Part shown: positions 49,375 to 59,146 of the stretch, one piece after another | Layout of the letters: each line of letters starts with the position of its first letter | Numbering within the stretch: the first letter of the stretch is position 1 | Origin: Oehlia diaphana | Lineage: Eukaryota > Glomeromycota > Glomeromycetes > Glomerales > Glomeraceae | NCBI GenBank assembly: GCA_003833135.1 | Contig: QZLH01000177.1 | Coordinates: forward strand, 17,710-76,855 | Length of the DNA: 59,146 bases | Direction of reading: 5' to 3' | Made by a program: the position numbers and the translations under genes | Notes under the pieces: generated by a model | The model's input: the letters and a program-made list of their open reading frames with translations, nothing else | Told to the model about the DNA's origin: nothing | Databases searched by the model: none

Positions 49375-50166
49375 GGTTTACCACAAAATCCCGACAACCA
49401 TAAAATCGACAGTCTACAATTCCGACGACAAACCCAAATCCCTTTGAAATAAATTCCGATAGTCACAAATTCCGACAGTTAAATCTTGACAATCAAAATC
49501 CCAAAGTTTTCTAATTTTAAAAATGCAATGACGCAGTAACGGGTTAATTTATTGTTAATTTTATTAATACCAATGTAAATTGTTTGCAAATTTTATGCAA
49601 ATTAACTAACGTTACTATATTATTAATGAAATTAAAAGAAAAGAATTTTTATCTTAGTTAAAAGGATTATGTACAGTATATGTGTAATAGTTATTTCACG
49701 GGGAGTCATGATTTTCACGGCGCGGCCGTGAAAATCATGATATTCATGCGACACGTGAAATTACTCTTTATCTCATGGAGACTAACGTCCAGTGATGGGA
49801 GAGAGTGGGAGAGGTATAAATAAATTATAAAAATACAGTACGTGAGCATGAAAATATCATCCGAAAAATTACAGGCATGAATATATCATCAAAAAACACT
49901 GGCGACCAATTAGTAAACATGGGATAATACTAGATTACTAAACTATTCCTTATCTTCTAAAATTAGAAACAATTGCATCAAAAAAATTAACTAATCTCAA
50001 ATTCATCTAATCGAATCTCAGCCAGGATTTTGCTGTCAGGATTTTAGATCATCGGGATTCTGTGACTGTCATGATTTTGATTCAATCGGGATTTGCATTT
50101 ATCAGGATTTTGGTGTTGGGATTGTAGACTGTCGATATTATAGGTGTCAGGAATTTTGGTGATCCC
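49375..50166. mobile_element. Foldback element B with CCCGAC-rich arms
   Basis: The left arm (49,375-49,515) and right arm (50,025-50,166) are inverted relatives. The left reads CCACAAAATCCCGACAACC then TCGACAGTCTACAATTCCGA; the right, reverse complemented, reads TCACCAAAATTCCTGACACC then TCGACAGTCTACAATCCC. The flanks ATATGTAGT and ATATATAGT may be a 9-bp target duplication with one mismatch. The interior is shared with element C in the opposite orientation, for example TTAACTAACGTTACTATAT. A block of about 240 bp (about 49,682-49,922) absent from C is a later insertion. Confidence 0.72.
49689..49764. repeat. Near-perfect hairpin inside element B
   Basis: CATGATTTTCACGGC and its exact complement GCCGTGAAAATCATG face each other around a 3-base GCG centre. 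Outer arms (AGTTATTTCACGGGG against AGTAATTTCACGTGTC, reverse complemented) extend it to about 75 bp. Confidence 0.85.
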
Positions 50167-51114
50167 ATATATAGTATAGATGTGGAGTTCGTTGCGCGCA
50201 TTTCTTTAGAGCCGGAATTAGGATAACTAAATGTCAGCTAATGTATGAAAAAGGCGATAAAATTTCATAAATAGTTTAAAGTATATAAAGTACTATATGT
50301 AATATTGTAATATGTATTAGTATGTAAAATTTATGCATATTTATTATATAATTCACTTGTTGAGACATCAGAAATTTGTAAATTGTTATTGTGAGCCATT
50401 ATAGAGAAATCCATAATTTTGTATTACCGTGTTTTTTTTTATTTGTATTTTATCAAATTTAATTCTTCGGAGAAATTTTAGATTTACTCTCTTTGATAAG
50501 AGAAAGTCTTACACTCTTACGGCACGTGAATTGTCCCCGTATATTATTATGAAATTTGTTATAATATATTGCTTATTAATAAAATTATTTCAAATTTTTT
50601 AAATACGAAACTAGTGATTTTTTGATTTCCGTTGGCATTTTTAAGAATTATTCGACTAATGTGATACTGTGATACTTAAAAAAATCACTATTGAAACCAA
50701 TTCATAATAGTCGACTTTATCGATATGTATAATATTTTTTTATTTCGAAAATACATTAGGCGATCACAAATCCTATTTTTCCACACGGTTGGAGTTTTAT
50801 CATCATTAATGTGGTATACTCGACATACTACTCATTGTCATAATAATATATTGTGCTTCGATTTAATGATTTATAGCGATTTTTAGCGAATTATAGTGAA
50901 TTATAGCGTTTTTAATGATTCTTTATCAACTTATACTAGAAAATATCATAATTCAAATTTATACGGAGTCATAAAAAGATCATATCACGGGAAATTAATG
51001 AAACTCCTGCCAGTTCCACGACAGTTCTAAAACACTTTCAGGCGCTGGCGAGTTACTATAAATCATGAAATGATCATTCAATAAGATTCCGCCTTCCTTG
51101 ATCTTGAGATAAAA
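50167..51114. other. Intergenic
   Basis: No gene or strong repeat seen. Short AGCGATTTTTAGCGAATTAT-like direct repeats occur near 50,874-50,910. Confidence 0.45.
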
Positions 51115-51232
51115 TAGTTAAGCCACCGCCCTATAAAAATTTTTTCAGAAAAATGATCACGTGTCTGAGTTTCTTCAGAAACATAATCATTTATCGGAGT
51201 TTTTTCGGAATTTTTTTTATAGGGGGGCGTTA
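51115..51232. mobile_element. CCTATAAAAATTT hairpin element
   Basis: The left end CCGCCCTATAAAAATTTTTT is mirrored by the right end TTTTTTTTATAGGGGGGCG. The interior has alternating TTTCAGAAA / TTTTCGGAA motifs. At about 118 bp it is too small to code. Shorter relatives occur at 54,020 and, as a trace, at 20,610. Confidence 0.65.
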
Positions 51233-51611
51233 TTATTTGATTAATATTATTCCATATTGGTATGGAAATAATCGATTATGACAAACGCATACATTTCATA
51301 CATAGTGATTAGCGAACCATATCATACATGATTGCTATAAGTATACCTTACATTCGATTACCTGTTCTAACCTCGATGGCATGCTACGAATTTAACAAAA
51401 AGATCGGATAAGGTAAAAATGCAAGTCACTTTATTTAATAAAAATAAATTTAATACCACCCATTTATCGATTAATTGTAAATATAGTAAAAATTCCAATA
51501 ATAGATTATACAATAAAAAATATATAAATTATCATTATTTTTTTCGAGAACTGTATAAATAAATGAGTAATTACTTATAAATGCTAAAACAGAAAACCTA
51601 AAAATAAACTA

Positions 51612-52069
51612 TTAATGCTTGCAGTCATACATGGAATTATCCTCATGGAATGACCAATTAAACTCGTCACCACGCAAATAAAAACATGTATCTCTATCTT
51701 TAACCTCTTGATATCGATTGTCTTTAGGATGTAGTTGTGGGTACAGGTGAACACAATATAAACTTGGGGCTTCATACCAATCAAATATGTTTTCCTTGGC
51801 GCAATTAACCTTTCCCTTATTACGTATCGTTGTTCCATTACAATCCGTTACATACACGTGAAAGACTCCCGCGCAATTAGCTGCAATCCCAGTGTAGTAT
51901 GCTATGCATTTTTTATACGAGAACCAGACAAAATCATTACATTAGAAATCATTAAATATTTCAATATATAATCGAGAATAGAGAGCTTACCTTGAGTCAT
52001 ATGAAGAGTAACTATGAAAAAGATGAGAAAGATGAATATAAAGTTACGAGAGACAATAGAATATTGCAT
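51612..52069 (-). CDS. Small secreted six-cysteine protein (candidate effector)
   Basis: Two exons on the reverse strand, 52069-51991 and 51901-51612, with an 89-bp intron (GTAAGC...GCATAG) that keeps the frame. They encode 122 aa. Residues 1 to about 26 form a clear signal peptide: a short polar start, then FIFIFLIFFIVTL, with likely cleavage near MTQA/YYTG. The mature part of about 95 aa has six cysteines (in ANCAG, TDCNG, VNCAK, LYCVH, DTCFY and YDCKH), enough for three disulfides, plus aromatic residues. No domain is recognised. Secretion, small size and even cysteine number fit fungal effectors, but that role is inference. The shorter single-exon reading without the first exon would lack the signal peptide. 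Confidence 0.83.
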
Positions 52070-52719
52070 GGTGAACGTAAATAAAGTGTTATTGACCAGA
52101 ATGTAAAAAAAGATTGTTGTGTTTTCAAAAGTATGGCATAACTTTTTTTGCTTGGTCTTGAGATTGTTGACCCGTCTTTCTTTATATACTCAAATACTTG
52201 ATGTCAATCTGTTCTAAAAATTTTTCTTTCGATTGCGTATCTCACTTTATTTTTTATGATATTATGAATTGAAATCATAAGACAAATGTGCGTAATATTG
52301 AAATATTCAGATTCACGTTATTCAAAAATGAAAAAAATTGATAACAAAAAAAGAAGTGAATTCGTAAACTTGTTATTTAATATGGCATAATATAATTAGA
52401 TGATTTATATTAGAAATCAAATGTAGATGGTGTGGGATTTGCAAAGATTAAAAATTTAATTGAACCATTTCGGGATTTTCTACATATATGTACAATAAAT
52501 AAGAATATCCCCGCGATGATCTAACAGGCCACGGATGATTTTCCGAAGAACGATTTCCGAATTTTGGCCAGAGTTATGCAGAGTTATGCACGAACATGTG
52601 AACAATCGGTCGGCGTTAAAGATTTGTATGGCGTTTTTTTATATATATTCAGGGGGTTAATGTCATCGTATGGTTATACAAATTTCCTTTTTTGATAGTA
52701 ATTGATGTCAAACTCATCC
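52070..52719. other. Intergenic, promoter side of the secreted-protein gene
   Basis: Read from the reverse strand this is the upstream region of the secreted-protein gene. A short direct repeat AGAGTTATGC lies at about 52,569. A GATTTTGGCCAGAGTTA-like motif near 52,560 recurs at about 53,520. No other gene. Confidence 0.45.
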
Positions 52720-53165
52720 CAGTCTGTCAAGACCGGGACTCTCATTGTCAGGATTTTTGCATTTGCCTTTAGAAGGTCCCCCTATTCTAATGATATGAGA
52801 TTAGCTAATTTTTAATGCCAATTGTTTCTAATTTCAGAAGATTAATAATCTAGTAACATACTGTACGTAATCCTTTTAATTAAAATAAAAAATTTTTTAA
52901 TTTCATTAATAATATATATAGCAACGTTAGTTAATTTATAAAATTTACAAATATTTTGCGTTAATATTAATCAAATAATTCAAATTATATTTTAGACTCG
53001 TTACTGCGCTGTTTCATTTTGTTTAATTGGGTATCCGATCAAAATCTCGACAGCTACTTGCACGACTAACACAAGATCGACAACAAAATCTCGACAATTC
53101 AAAATCTCGACAATCCAAAATCTCGACAATCAAAATCCAAAATTCCGACAAGTCATTATATCGTT
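52720..53165. mobile_element. Foldback element C with CCCGAC-rich arms
   Basis: The right arm (53,035-53,160) is made of AAAATCTCGACAATC units repeated about five times; the left arm is a degenerate complement (GACCGGGACTCTCATTGTCA). The interior, reverse complemented, matches element B: GCGCAGTAACG, TTAACTAACGTTGC, ATTAAAAGGATTACGTACAG. Boundaries are approximate. Two overlapping short frames in the right arm are products of the repeat. Confidence 0.65.
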
Positions 53166-53369
53166 CAAATGATTTTCGAGATTTCGTACCAAAACCGTTT
53201 AATTGGAATTTGGGTTTGCTAAATTGCCCCTGGGTTAAATAACCTAGGTTAAAACTCCCCACCCCTAAAAATTTATATTTTACCTAATTTTTGTCCAATC
53301 ATTTTTTTTTAAAAAAAAAAAAAAAAATTATTTGTTATTATTCATTTCATTTTACATAGATTTTATTTA

Positions 53370-53465
53370 TTTGAACATTATGAAGCATAATGTCCAAGTT
53401 TCTTACATTTTTGACAATGTCTCTTACGTTTTTGTATGTAATAGGTTAAATCACTCGGATTAAAA
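53370..53465 (-). pseudogene. CCHC zinc-knuckle remnant
   Basis: Reverse-strand reading gives RKRHCQKCKKLGHYAS, then a stop in place of a residue, then C. This is the C-x2-C-x4-H-x4-C spacing of a zinc knuckle. Such knuckles end many transposase and gag-like proteins. Nothing else of the protein is recognisable nearby. Confidence 0.6.
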
Positions 53466-54731
53466 TTAGTCTTATACTACTATAAAATTTATATAATTTT
53501 CTAGAATTTTTTTATAGAGGATTTTGGCCAGAGTTAGAAATAGTCATATAGGATTTGTAATTTTTATTTATAAATTTTATAATTCTGGTCTAAATTCCCA
53601 TTTTCTGGAACATAAATTTTTTCTTTAATATGATGATCATGTAACACAATTGTAATAGTGTTGTGGAACAAATGTCACATTTTTCTTATTATTTTTAATT
53701 TTGGCCTAAACAATAATGGTTTAAAATGAAATTTTTTTCCCAGCACAGTGTAATTATACATTTTATATAATATGTCGTTTTGTTTGAAGTACAAGATGAA
53801 TTTTATATATTATATTCTTAATCATACGAGGATTGGTAAGCAACTTTGACGAGATTGGAGCTGTTAACGAACAATTACAATAACTAAAAAATCCACCTCA
53901 GTTACTTCAGGTCGAAATTATTCGTGATGTTTCTAAACCATTGTTGTATTTTTTTACGACTGCTAAAAAAAAAATCGTATGGTTGATAATCTAATACATA
54001 TTTATGCAATTACGACCTATAAAAAAAATTCTGAAAAATTTTTTATAGGGACGGCGGGTTTTACCGGATTTAACCGATTTTGGAATAGCTTTAAACTAAT
54101 ATATTTTTAATAAATAACAAACATTTCTCGTGAAAAATGCACTTTTTTTTTGTGACAAATGGGAGTCGCACACACTCAAAGATACACATACAACTGGATA
54201 TATTGTGAAACGTGACAGATACCTTAAGTGATTACACAAAAACTGCATGGAGAATAGATTATTCATGGTAACACGGAGAAAAGACTTCCGTGATCATCTT
54301 TACTAAAATAGCGATAGAATTATGCATAACACAACAAATTTATTTTTGATACATTAAATTGAAATTTTCTTATAAAATCTCCAAAAATATCCTTTTGATA
54401 AATTATTCAATATTACTCATAAAACAATTTAAAAGAATTTTTATAAACGATAAAATTTAAAAAATTTATTTTTACTTTATACTGTCCATTCGTTAATATA
54501 TTGATAATAGTAGTTCTCGTAATATTTTCAAAAATAACTTTTATTCATTTTCACACTATCTTTTCTAATTTTCCCAAATATTTCGCGAATAAAATAATTT
54601 ATTTTAATAGGTTTATATTAAAAACATTTTTAAATTTCTATTGTTATTTAATAAGATTCTTTTTATTTATCGGTGATAACCTCCTCTCAAATAAATCTAA
54701 CGGTACATTACAACGTTTATTAATTAATGCT
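53466..54731. other. Intergenic with duplicated blocks
   Basis: About 53,730-53,880 is the inverted counterpart of 34,905-35,020. 53,975-54,118 matches 35,127-35,240, but is split at about 54,019-54,054 by a hairpin CCTATAAAAAAAATT ... AAATTTTTTATAGG that unit 1 lacks. From 54,501 the sequence is open in the frame of the next gene and encodes a hydrophobic stretch (MIIVVLVIF reading), but only from a TTG, with no ATG before 54,732. Confidence 0.6.
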
Positions 54732-56075
54732 ATGGCTGCTATACCAATGATTCAACATAGTAACATACGGATGAACGAATGTAAATTTTTTCATTATGCA
54801 CCACATGATGATAAATTTTATCATATAATTTGCCAAATTATTTTACAAGGCCCTGTTTTCTTGGATGATCGCAATTATGATCATGGATTCTTTTATAATC
54901 TAATTAATTCTACAGCAAATTATTATGTCACATGTAAAGCACTTCCACATTCTTGGATCATAAATACATTGAACAAAAAAATATACGGAATAGATATTAA
55001 CATAAATAATTTGGTACGAAAAGAATTTTTATCTTTGAATCAAAAATTGGATTTGGAACAAGACTTGAAACAAATTCTTCCTTCTCTCCTTACACAAAAT
55101 CATATCCCTAATAGAGAAATAAGAATGAATTCTCAAAACTTAAATTCTTCTTACTATTATAATACACAGACGACTTCAATAACTGATGGTCAACCTAATT
55201 TTGGTAATGGCTTTTCTCAGCAGACTAGAGATAGATATTTTACTAACAATGTCATTAATCCACAACAAGTTTTCAACAATATTCCACAACAAATCCCTGA
55301 AAGATTACGTTATAATGGAAATACAACTTCAGTTTGTGGAAATATTGGGAATAATGTAATGACAACGCAAGTAGTTTCGATTGCCGATAATCAAAATAAT
55401 GGGTTTCTTCAACCTACCAATCCCTTTTCAAGTTCAACGTCTGCGGCGCCACAAAATAGAGTTGCTTATCATGGAAATATAAATTCATTTCATGATAATA
55501 CTGTGAATAATAATACACTCGCAACACAATTTGTTTTGACAACTGATATTAATCAAAACTATGGTAATGATAGCCAAAATATAAATGGAGCAAGAAACTT
55601 TGTTTACACACGGCAACAAGTTGATCTCAACAATAATTATAGAGACAAAGATTCGCATAATGGAAATATTGGAAATAATATAACGACAACGCAAGCTAAT
55701 GGCATGACATGTGATCACCAAGATATAAATGATATTCACCAAGTTACTCAAGTTGACCTCAACAATAATTATGGGAACACAGATTTACATAATGGAAATA
55801 TTGGGAACAATGTGATAACAACGCAAGTTAATAGCATGACATGCGATCACCAAAATATAAGTGATATTCACCAAGTTGCTCAAATACAGCAAGTTGATCT
55901 CAACGATAATTATGGGAACACAGATTCGCATAATGGAAACATTGGGAACAATGTGATGACAACAAAAGCTAATGACTTGATATGTGATCACGATCAACAA
56001 GATATAAATGATATTCGCCAAGTTACTCAACTACAGCAACAGGTTGATTTCAGTCATGTACAACCTCAGCAATGA
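54732..56075 (+). CDS. Asn/Gln-rich FYH-family protein with C-terminal repeats
   Basis: I take the first in-frame ATG, giving 447 aa. The frame is open further up to 54,501 with a hydrophobic stretch, so a longer form from a non-ATG start or an unseen exon is possible. Residues 15-120 hold the family domain in two halves: KFFHYAPHDDKFYHIICQII and FFYNLINSTANYYVTCKAL, followed by LNKKIYGIDI. Residues about 125-295 are low-complexity, rich in Asn, Gln, Ser and Thr. From about residue 297 come three tandem repeats of 44, 47 and 50 aa starting VDLN(N/D)NY and containing HNGNIGNN and QDINDI-like blocks. The tail is QLQQQVDFSHVQPQQ. The composition is prion-like. Paralogue of 36,022. Function unknown. 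Confidence 0.75.
   Translation: MAAIPMIQHSNIRMNECKFFHYAPHDDKFYHIICQIILQGPVFLDDRNYDHGFFYNLINSTANYYVTCKALPHSWIINTLNKKIYGIDININNLVRKEFLSLNQKLDLEQDLKQILPSLLTQNHIPNREIRMNSQNLNSSYYYNTQTTSITDGQPNFGNGFSQQTRDRYFTNNVINPQQVFNNIPQQIPERLRYNGNTTSVCGNIGNNVMTTQVVSIADNQNNGFLQPTNPFSSSTSAAPQNRVAYHGNINSFHDNTVNNNTLATQFVLTTDINQNYGNDSQNINGARNFVYTRQQVDLNNNYRDKDSHNGNIGNNITTTQANGMTCDHQDINDIHQVTQVDLNNNYGNTDLHNGNIGNNVITTQVNSMTCDHQNISDIHQVAQIQQVDLNDNYGNTDSHNGNIGNNVMTTKANDLICDHDQQDINDIRQVTQLQQQVDFSHVQPQQ
55620..56042 (+). repeat. Three in-frame tandem repeats (132, 141, 150 bp)
   Basis: Repeat starts at 55,620, 55,752 and 55,893; a partial fourth (GTTGATTTCA) starts at 56,043. Units grow by 9 bp each through added CAA/CAG codons, which keeps the frame. 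Confidence 0.9.
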
Positions 56076-57159
56076 AACCATGTTGATATTAATGCTTACA
56101 ACTTTAGTTATTAATTCTCGTTTATACTTGATTAAAATTGACGGGCTTGTAAAAACAATTTAAGGGCTAATAACCTATGCTAATACCAACAAAAACAATT
56201 TATTTTTATGTTGGAAAGAAAAAAAAAGATGAATTTGAACATATGAAAAGAAAAATTATTATGATTATGGTTCAATTATGGTTCCAATTAAGGGCTTTTC
56301 TATTGTTGTTTTCTTTAAATCTATGATTTTTAATATATAATATATTAACTTTATTATGAAATTATTAAATTATGAATATAAATAAAGGAAAAGTATGTCA
56401 TTCAAAATATATTAAACATGAATTCTGTCTAATGAATTTTTTGATTGAAAATCTTGTCTTAAATAGAAACTGTATTTCATTTAAATTTACGATTGACGGT
56501 AAAATTCGTAAATGTACGTTACGCTGTAAATAAACAAAAAATTATATAATACAATTCTCCCATATATTGTAAGTACGTGAGTAACACCAGTAACACAGAA
56601 CTTTGATTAACTATATCAAATATATCAAATATATTATAATATATATTTAATAAGTAATTTAAACGAACATGCTTTCTTGGGGGAATGGGGAATTTTTTTT
56701 GGACAACGAATAACACTCTCGTGCTTCTAAAAAAAAGCCAAAAAAAAGAAATATAAAGATGATGCATTAATATAAATTCATTCAATAGTTTTGCTAAGCA
56801 ATGAACTTACGTAATTAATATTTATATTCATTAGATGTTTACATTTGTTTGTACAAAATTCTCTGCAAGATAAAAAACAGACATCCTGTTCGTTGTCAAA
56901 ATATATTTTTTTTTCTTTAAATTATATAATGCTACATGTTTATTCTAAATTTACGTTCGATTACATCATCATAATATAGTTTAGTTCAAAAGAGTACCCT
57001 TTAATAAAGTATCAAAATAAACAAATATGCGAATTTCCCCATATTTTGAACTCGCAAAAAGAAGTTAGGGCATTTCTTTATCAGCCATATAATTCGTATC
57101 ATTCAACAATCCATTAAATCTTAATATTATCATCATGTTTGACTCTTATTTTATGGGTC
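56076..57159. other. Intergenic
   Basis: No gene seen. The reverse-strand frame at 56,519-56,785 has no recognisable content. Confidence 0.5.
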
Positions 57160-58920
57160 TGTTCTTTGAATGCACAACCAAATAACTTTGTGCGCGCATT
57201 GCATACTTTCATATGATGAAATTTATTTCAACAAGAACGTTAACCGTATTCCTCTAATAAATTCCCCAAATAGTAATTAAGGATAAAATTTTGACCGATT
57301 TTTTTTAATTATTTATCGTAATAAATATAAATAATATGTTTTTTTTTAAAAATTATCTTATTGTTACATGCAACTCATGACAGTATATTATAAAAAGGTG
57401 ACTCGTAAAATATGTGAAATCATTTCCCACTTAGTGCATCAAGTATAGCCCTTCATTTTTTTCAATGGCCATTACGCCAAATATTATCTTTTTAGTTTCA
57501 ATCAGAAACCTAAAATTAGTATTGATTACCTATTTCTGTTTAAAGTGATCATATAATAAGTTGTGATTTAATATTTAAGAACTATTTAATGCAGATCGCC
57601 TAGTAGGTGATATGTTAACTTTGGGCTACGGGACTGAAATTACAACTAAAAAAGGAAAATCTTCATGATCGACATGCAACAATTGTAAATTTTGACGACA
57701 ATAATTAATTTTTAAGAAAAAAGATCAAACATAAATTATCGCCTTTTTCAAAATAGTGTAGTGAGTTATATTCAAGTGAAAAAGGATTACCGATAATCAT
57801 ATTGGTAAATCATCCGATAACCATATAGTAATCTGGTAATCTTTTTTTAATATGCCCTGCTACATTATTTTGAAAACAGAGACCAAAAATTTTAAAAGGC
57901 GAACCGGAAACAAAATGGGAGGAAAATAAACAAAATGAGGTCTCATTATTTGCCACCATTAAAGAACCTAAAAAAATTAGTACTTATTGTCCATGGAGAG
58001 CCTAGGTGAAAGACAAAAAAAAAAGAAACTTCTTATCAAAATGAGAATAAAAAAATGAAAACAAAAAATAAAATACTTATCAACATTTAAAAAAAAGGCT
58101 AGACGAATTGGATGAAAAAAATGGCAACAAAATAGGAAACAAGTGAACTTACCACCGCCATCTTGATTAGTCCAACAAAAGAAAAGAGATTAGAGGCTGG
58201 ACGAATTAAGTAAATGAGTAAGATTAAAATCATGTAAGATTAGAAACCAACTAAAAATTGCTATTTATTAAACTTAACTAAATTTGATGATCGCACAATG
58301 TAAACTCCCATTTACCATAATAAATGTGCAACTTTTTTTAACTTATCCTATTTTCTTTTAATATTCTGCATTTTGTGAGTTTTAATAATAATTTTAGTGT
58401 TTACCAATCTTGAAAAAAACACAAAATAAAGCTACATCTGGCGCGCGTACAATATAAACTCTTTTTTTACAATAATAAACATGTGATTTTATTAGTTTAT
58501 TTTTTTTTCTTGAGTTTTTTTACATATATGGTATGATTTTTACAAAATATTTTGAATATGATAGTGTTTGTGTACTTATTTCCAATTGACTGAATTTCAC
58601 CTCGATTTTAATATAATGATAGTGCCGACTACCGAATTATAAAATAATACAAATCACATGACAATGAACACTTTCTTATCTATTATAAGAATGAAAGTTT
58701 AATGAATATATTTTATATTTGGCTAGTGCAGATTAAAATTTCCTCAGAAAACAACATACCGTACCGTTCCGAAATTAAACAACCATTTTTTGAACTTAAT
58801 TCCGGCCAAAGTAGTCACAATTCTGGTTTTATCCTTCTCAGATGATCATGGATTTTTTACGACTCAGCAATAATTCACTAATTATAAAAATGAATTAAAT
58901 TGTAAACTATAGGCCTGTTC
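57160..58920 (+). repeat. Tail of duplication unit 2
   Basis: Collinear with 37,840-39,370 plus 42,775-43,560. It lacks the 3.4 kb insertion block and the miniature repeat at 38,527, so it preserves the simpler arrangement. Similarity ends near TAAACTATA at about 58,908. No coding sequence seen. The last 226 bases of the window show nothing. Confidence 0.75.
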
Positions 58921-59146
58921 AATTCTGTTCGTTCGGGATTTGATCGGGTTTTGAATTGATAATTATTGGCTGATCACCTTTTTTAACGTGTCTGGTATCT
59001 AGTGAAGTTTTAATACGCGCCCTCAAAACGTTTAATATACCTTTATGTATTGCTTATTTGCCATTTTTATAAAAGAAAAATATTTTATTATACGAAAAAA
59101 TAAGGTGATCAAGGTTAACCGTTCAATAAGCCGATCAAAGTACTCA

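Noticed and set aside
53023..53262. Overlapping frames with repeated CRDFELSR-like words
   Set aside because: Translations of the AAAATCTCGACAATC repeat arm of element C.
55485..56030. Antisense open frames opposite the Asn/Gln-rich repeats
   Set aside because: They are a by-product of the tandem AAT/CAA-rich codons on the coding strand.

Overview
The window looks like nuclear DNA of a very AT-rich fungus, most likely an arbuscular mycorrhizal fungus of the Glomeromycotina such as Rhizophagus. This is inference. It rests on an F-box protein of the kind expanded in that group, short GT-AG introns (about 50-100 bp), genes scattered among many decayed transposons and foldback elements, and a LINE relic with an A-rich tail. 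There are no bacterial operons, CRISPR arrays, rRNA or convincing tRNA genes. A 914-base run of N (47,750-48,663) is an assembly gap.

Layout. 1-1,837: the 3' part of an unrecognised multi-exon gene with a frame break. 2,230-4,135: a reverse-strand pseudogene of a two-half-repeat protein family, beside a nest of inverted-repeat elements built from a GACATCATG motif. 5,833-7,380: an intact F-box gene. 7,644-10,013: a complete hAT transposon with 8-bp target-site duplication and an intact transposase. 10,022-20,340: a CpG-poor 'desert' of broken coding sequence. 22,365-23,950: an F-box pseudogene. 25,420-27,516: an intact 11-exon M20 peptidase gene. 28,464-29,860: a pogo-like element split by a 5'-truncated LINE.

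The right half is best explained by a direct tandem duplication of about 19 kb. Unit 1 holds the M20 gene (25.4 kb), a small two-half-repeat gene (36.0 kb) and a long tail (37.8-43.6 kb). Unit 2 repeats these in the same order and orientation: an M20 pseudogene with introns still present (44.4-46.5 kb), a longer Asn/Gln-rich paralogue (54.7-56.1 kb) and the same tail (57.2-58.9 kb). The offsets are close to 19 kb at each anchor. Comparing the units shows which elements arrived later: about 3.4 kb carrying an orphan broken gene and several miniature elements in unit 1, and foldback elements with CCCGAC-rich arms in unit 2.

Genes that look intact: the F-box gene (probable ubiquitin-ligase adaptor), the hAT transposase, the M20 peptidase, the two paralogues of unknown function, and a small two-exon gene for a secreted protein with six cysteines (51,612-52,069, reverse strand), which is a candidate effector. 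No pathway links them.
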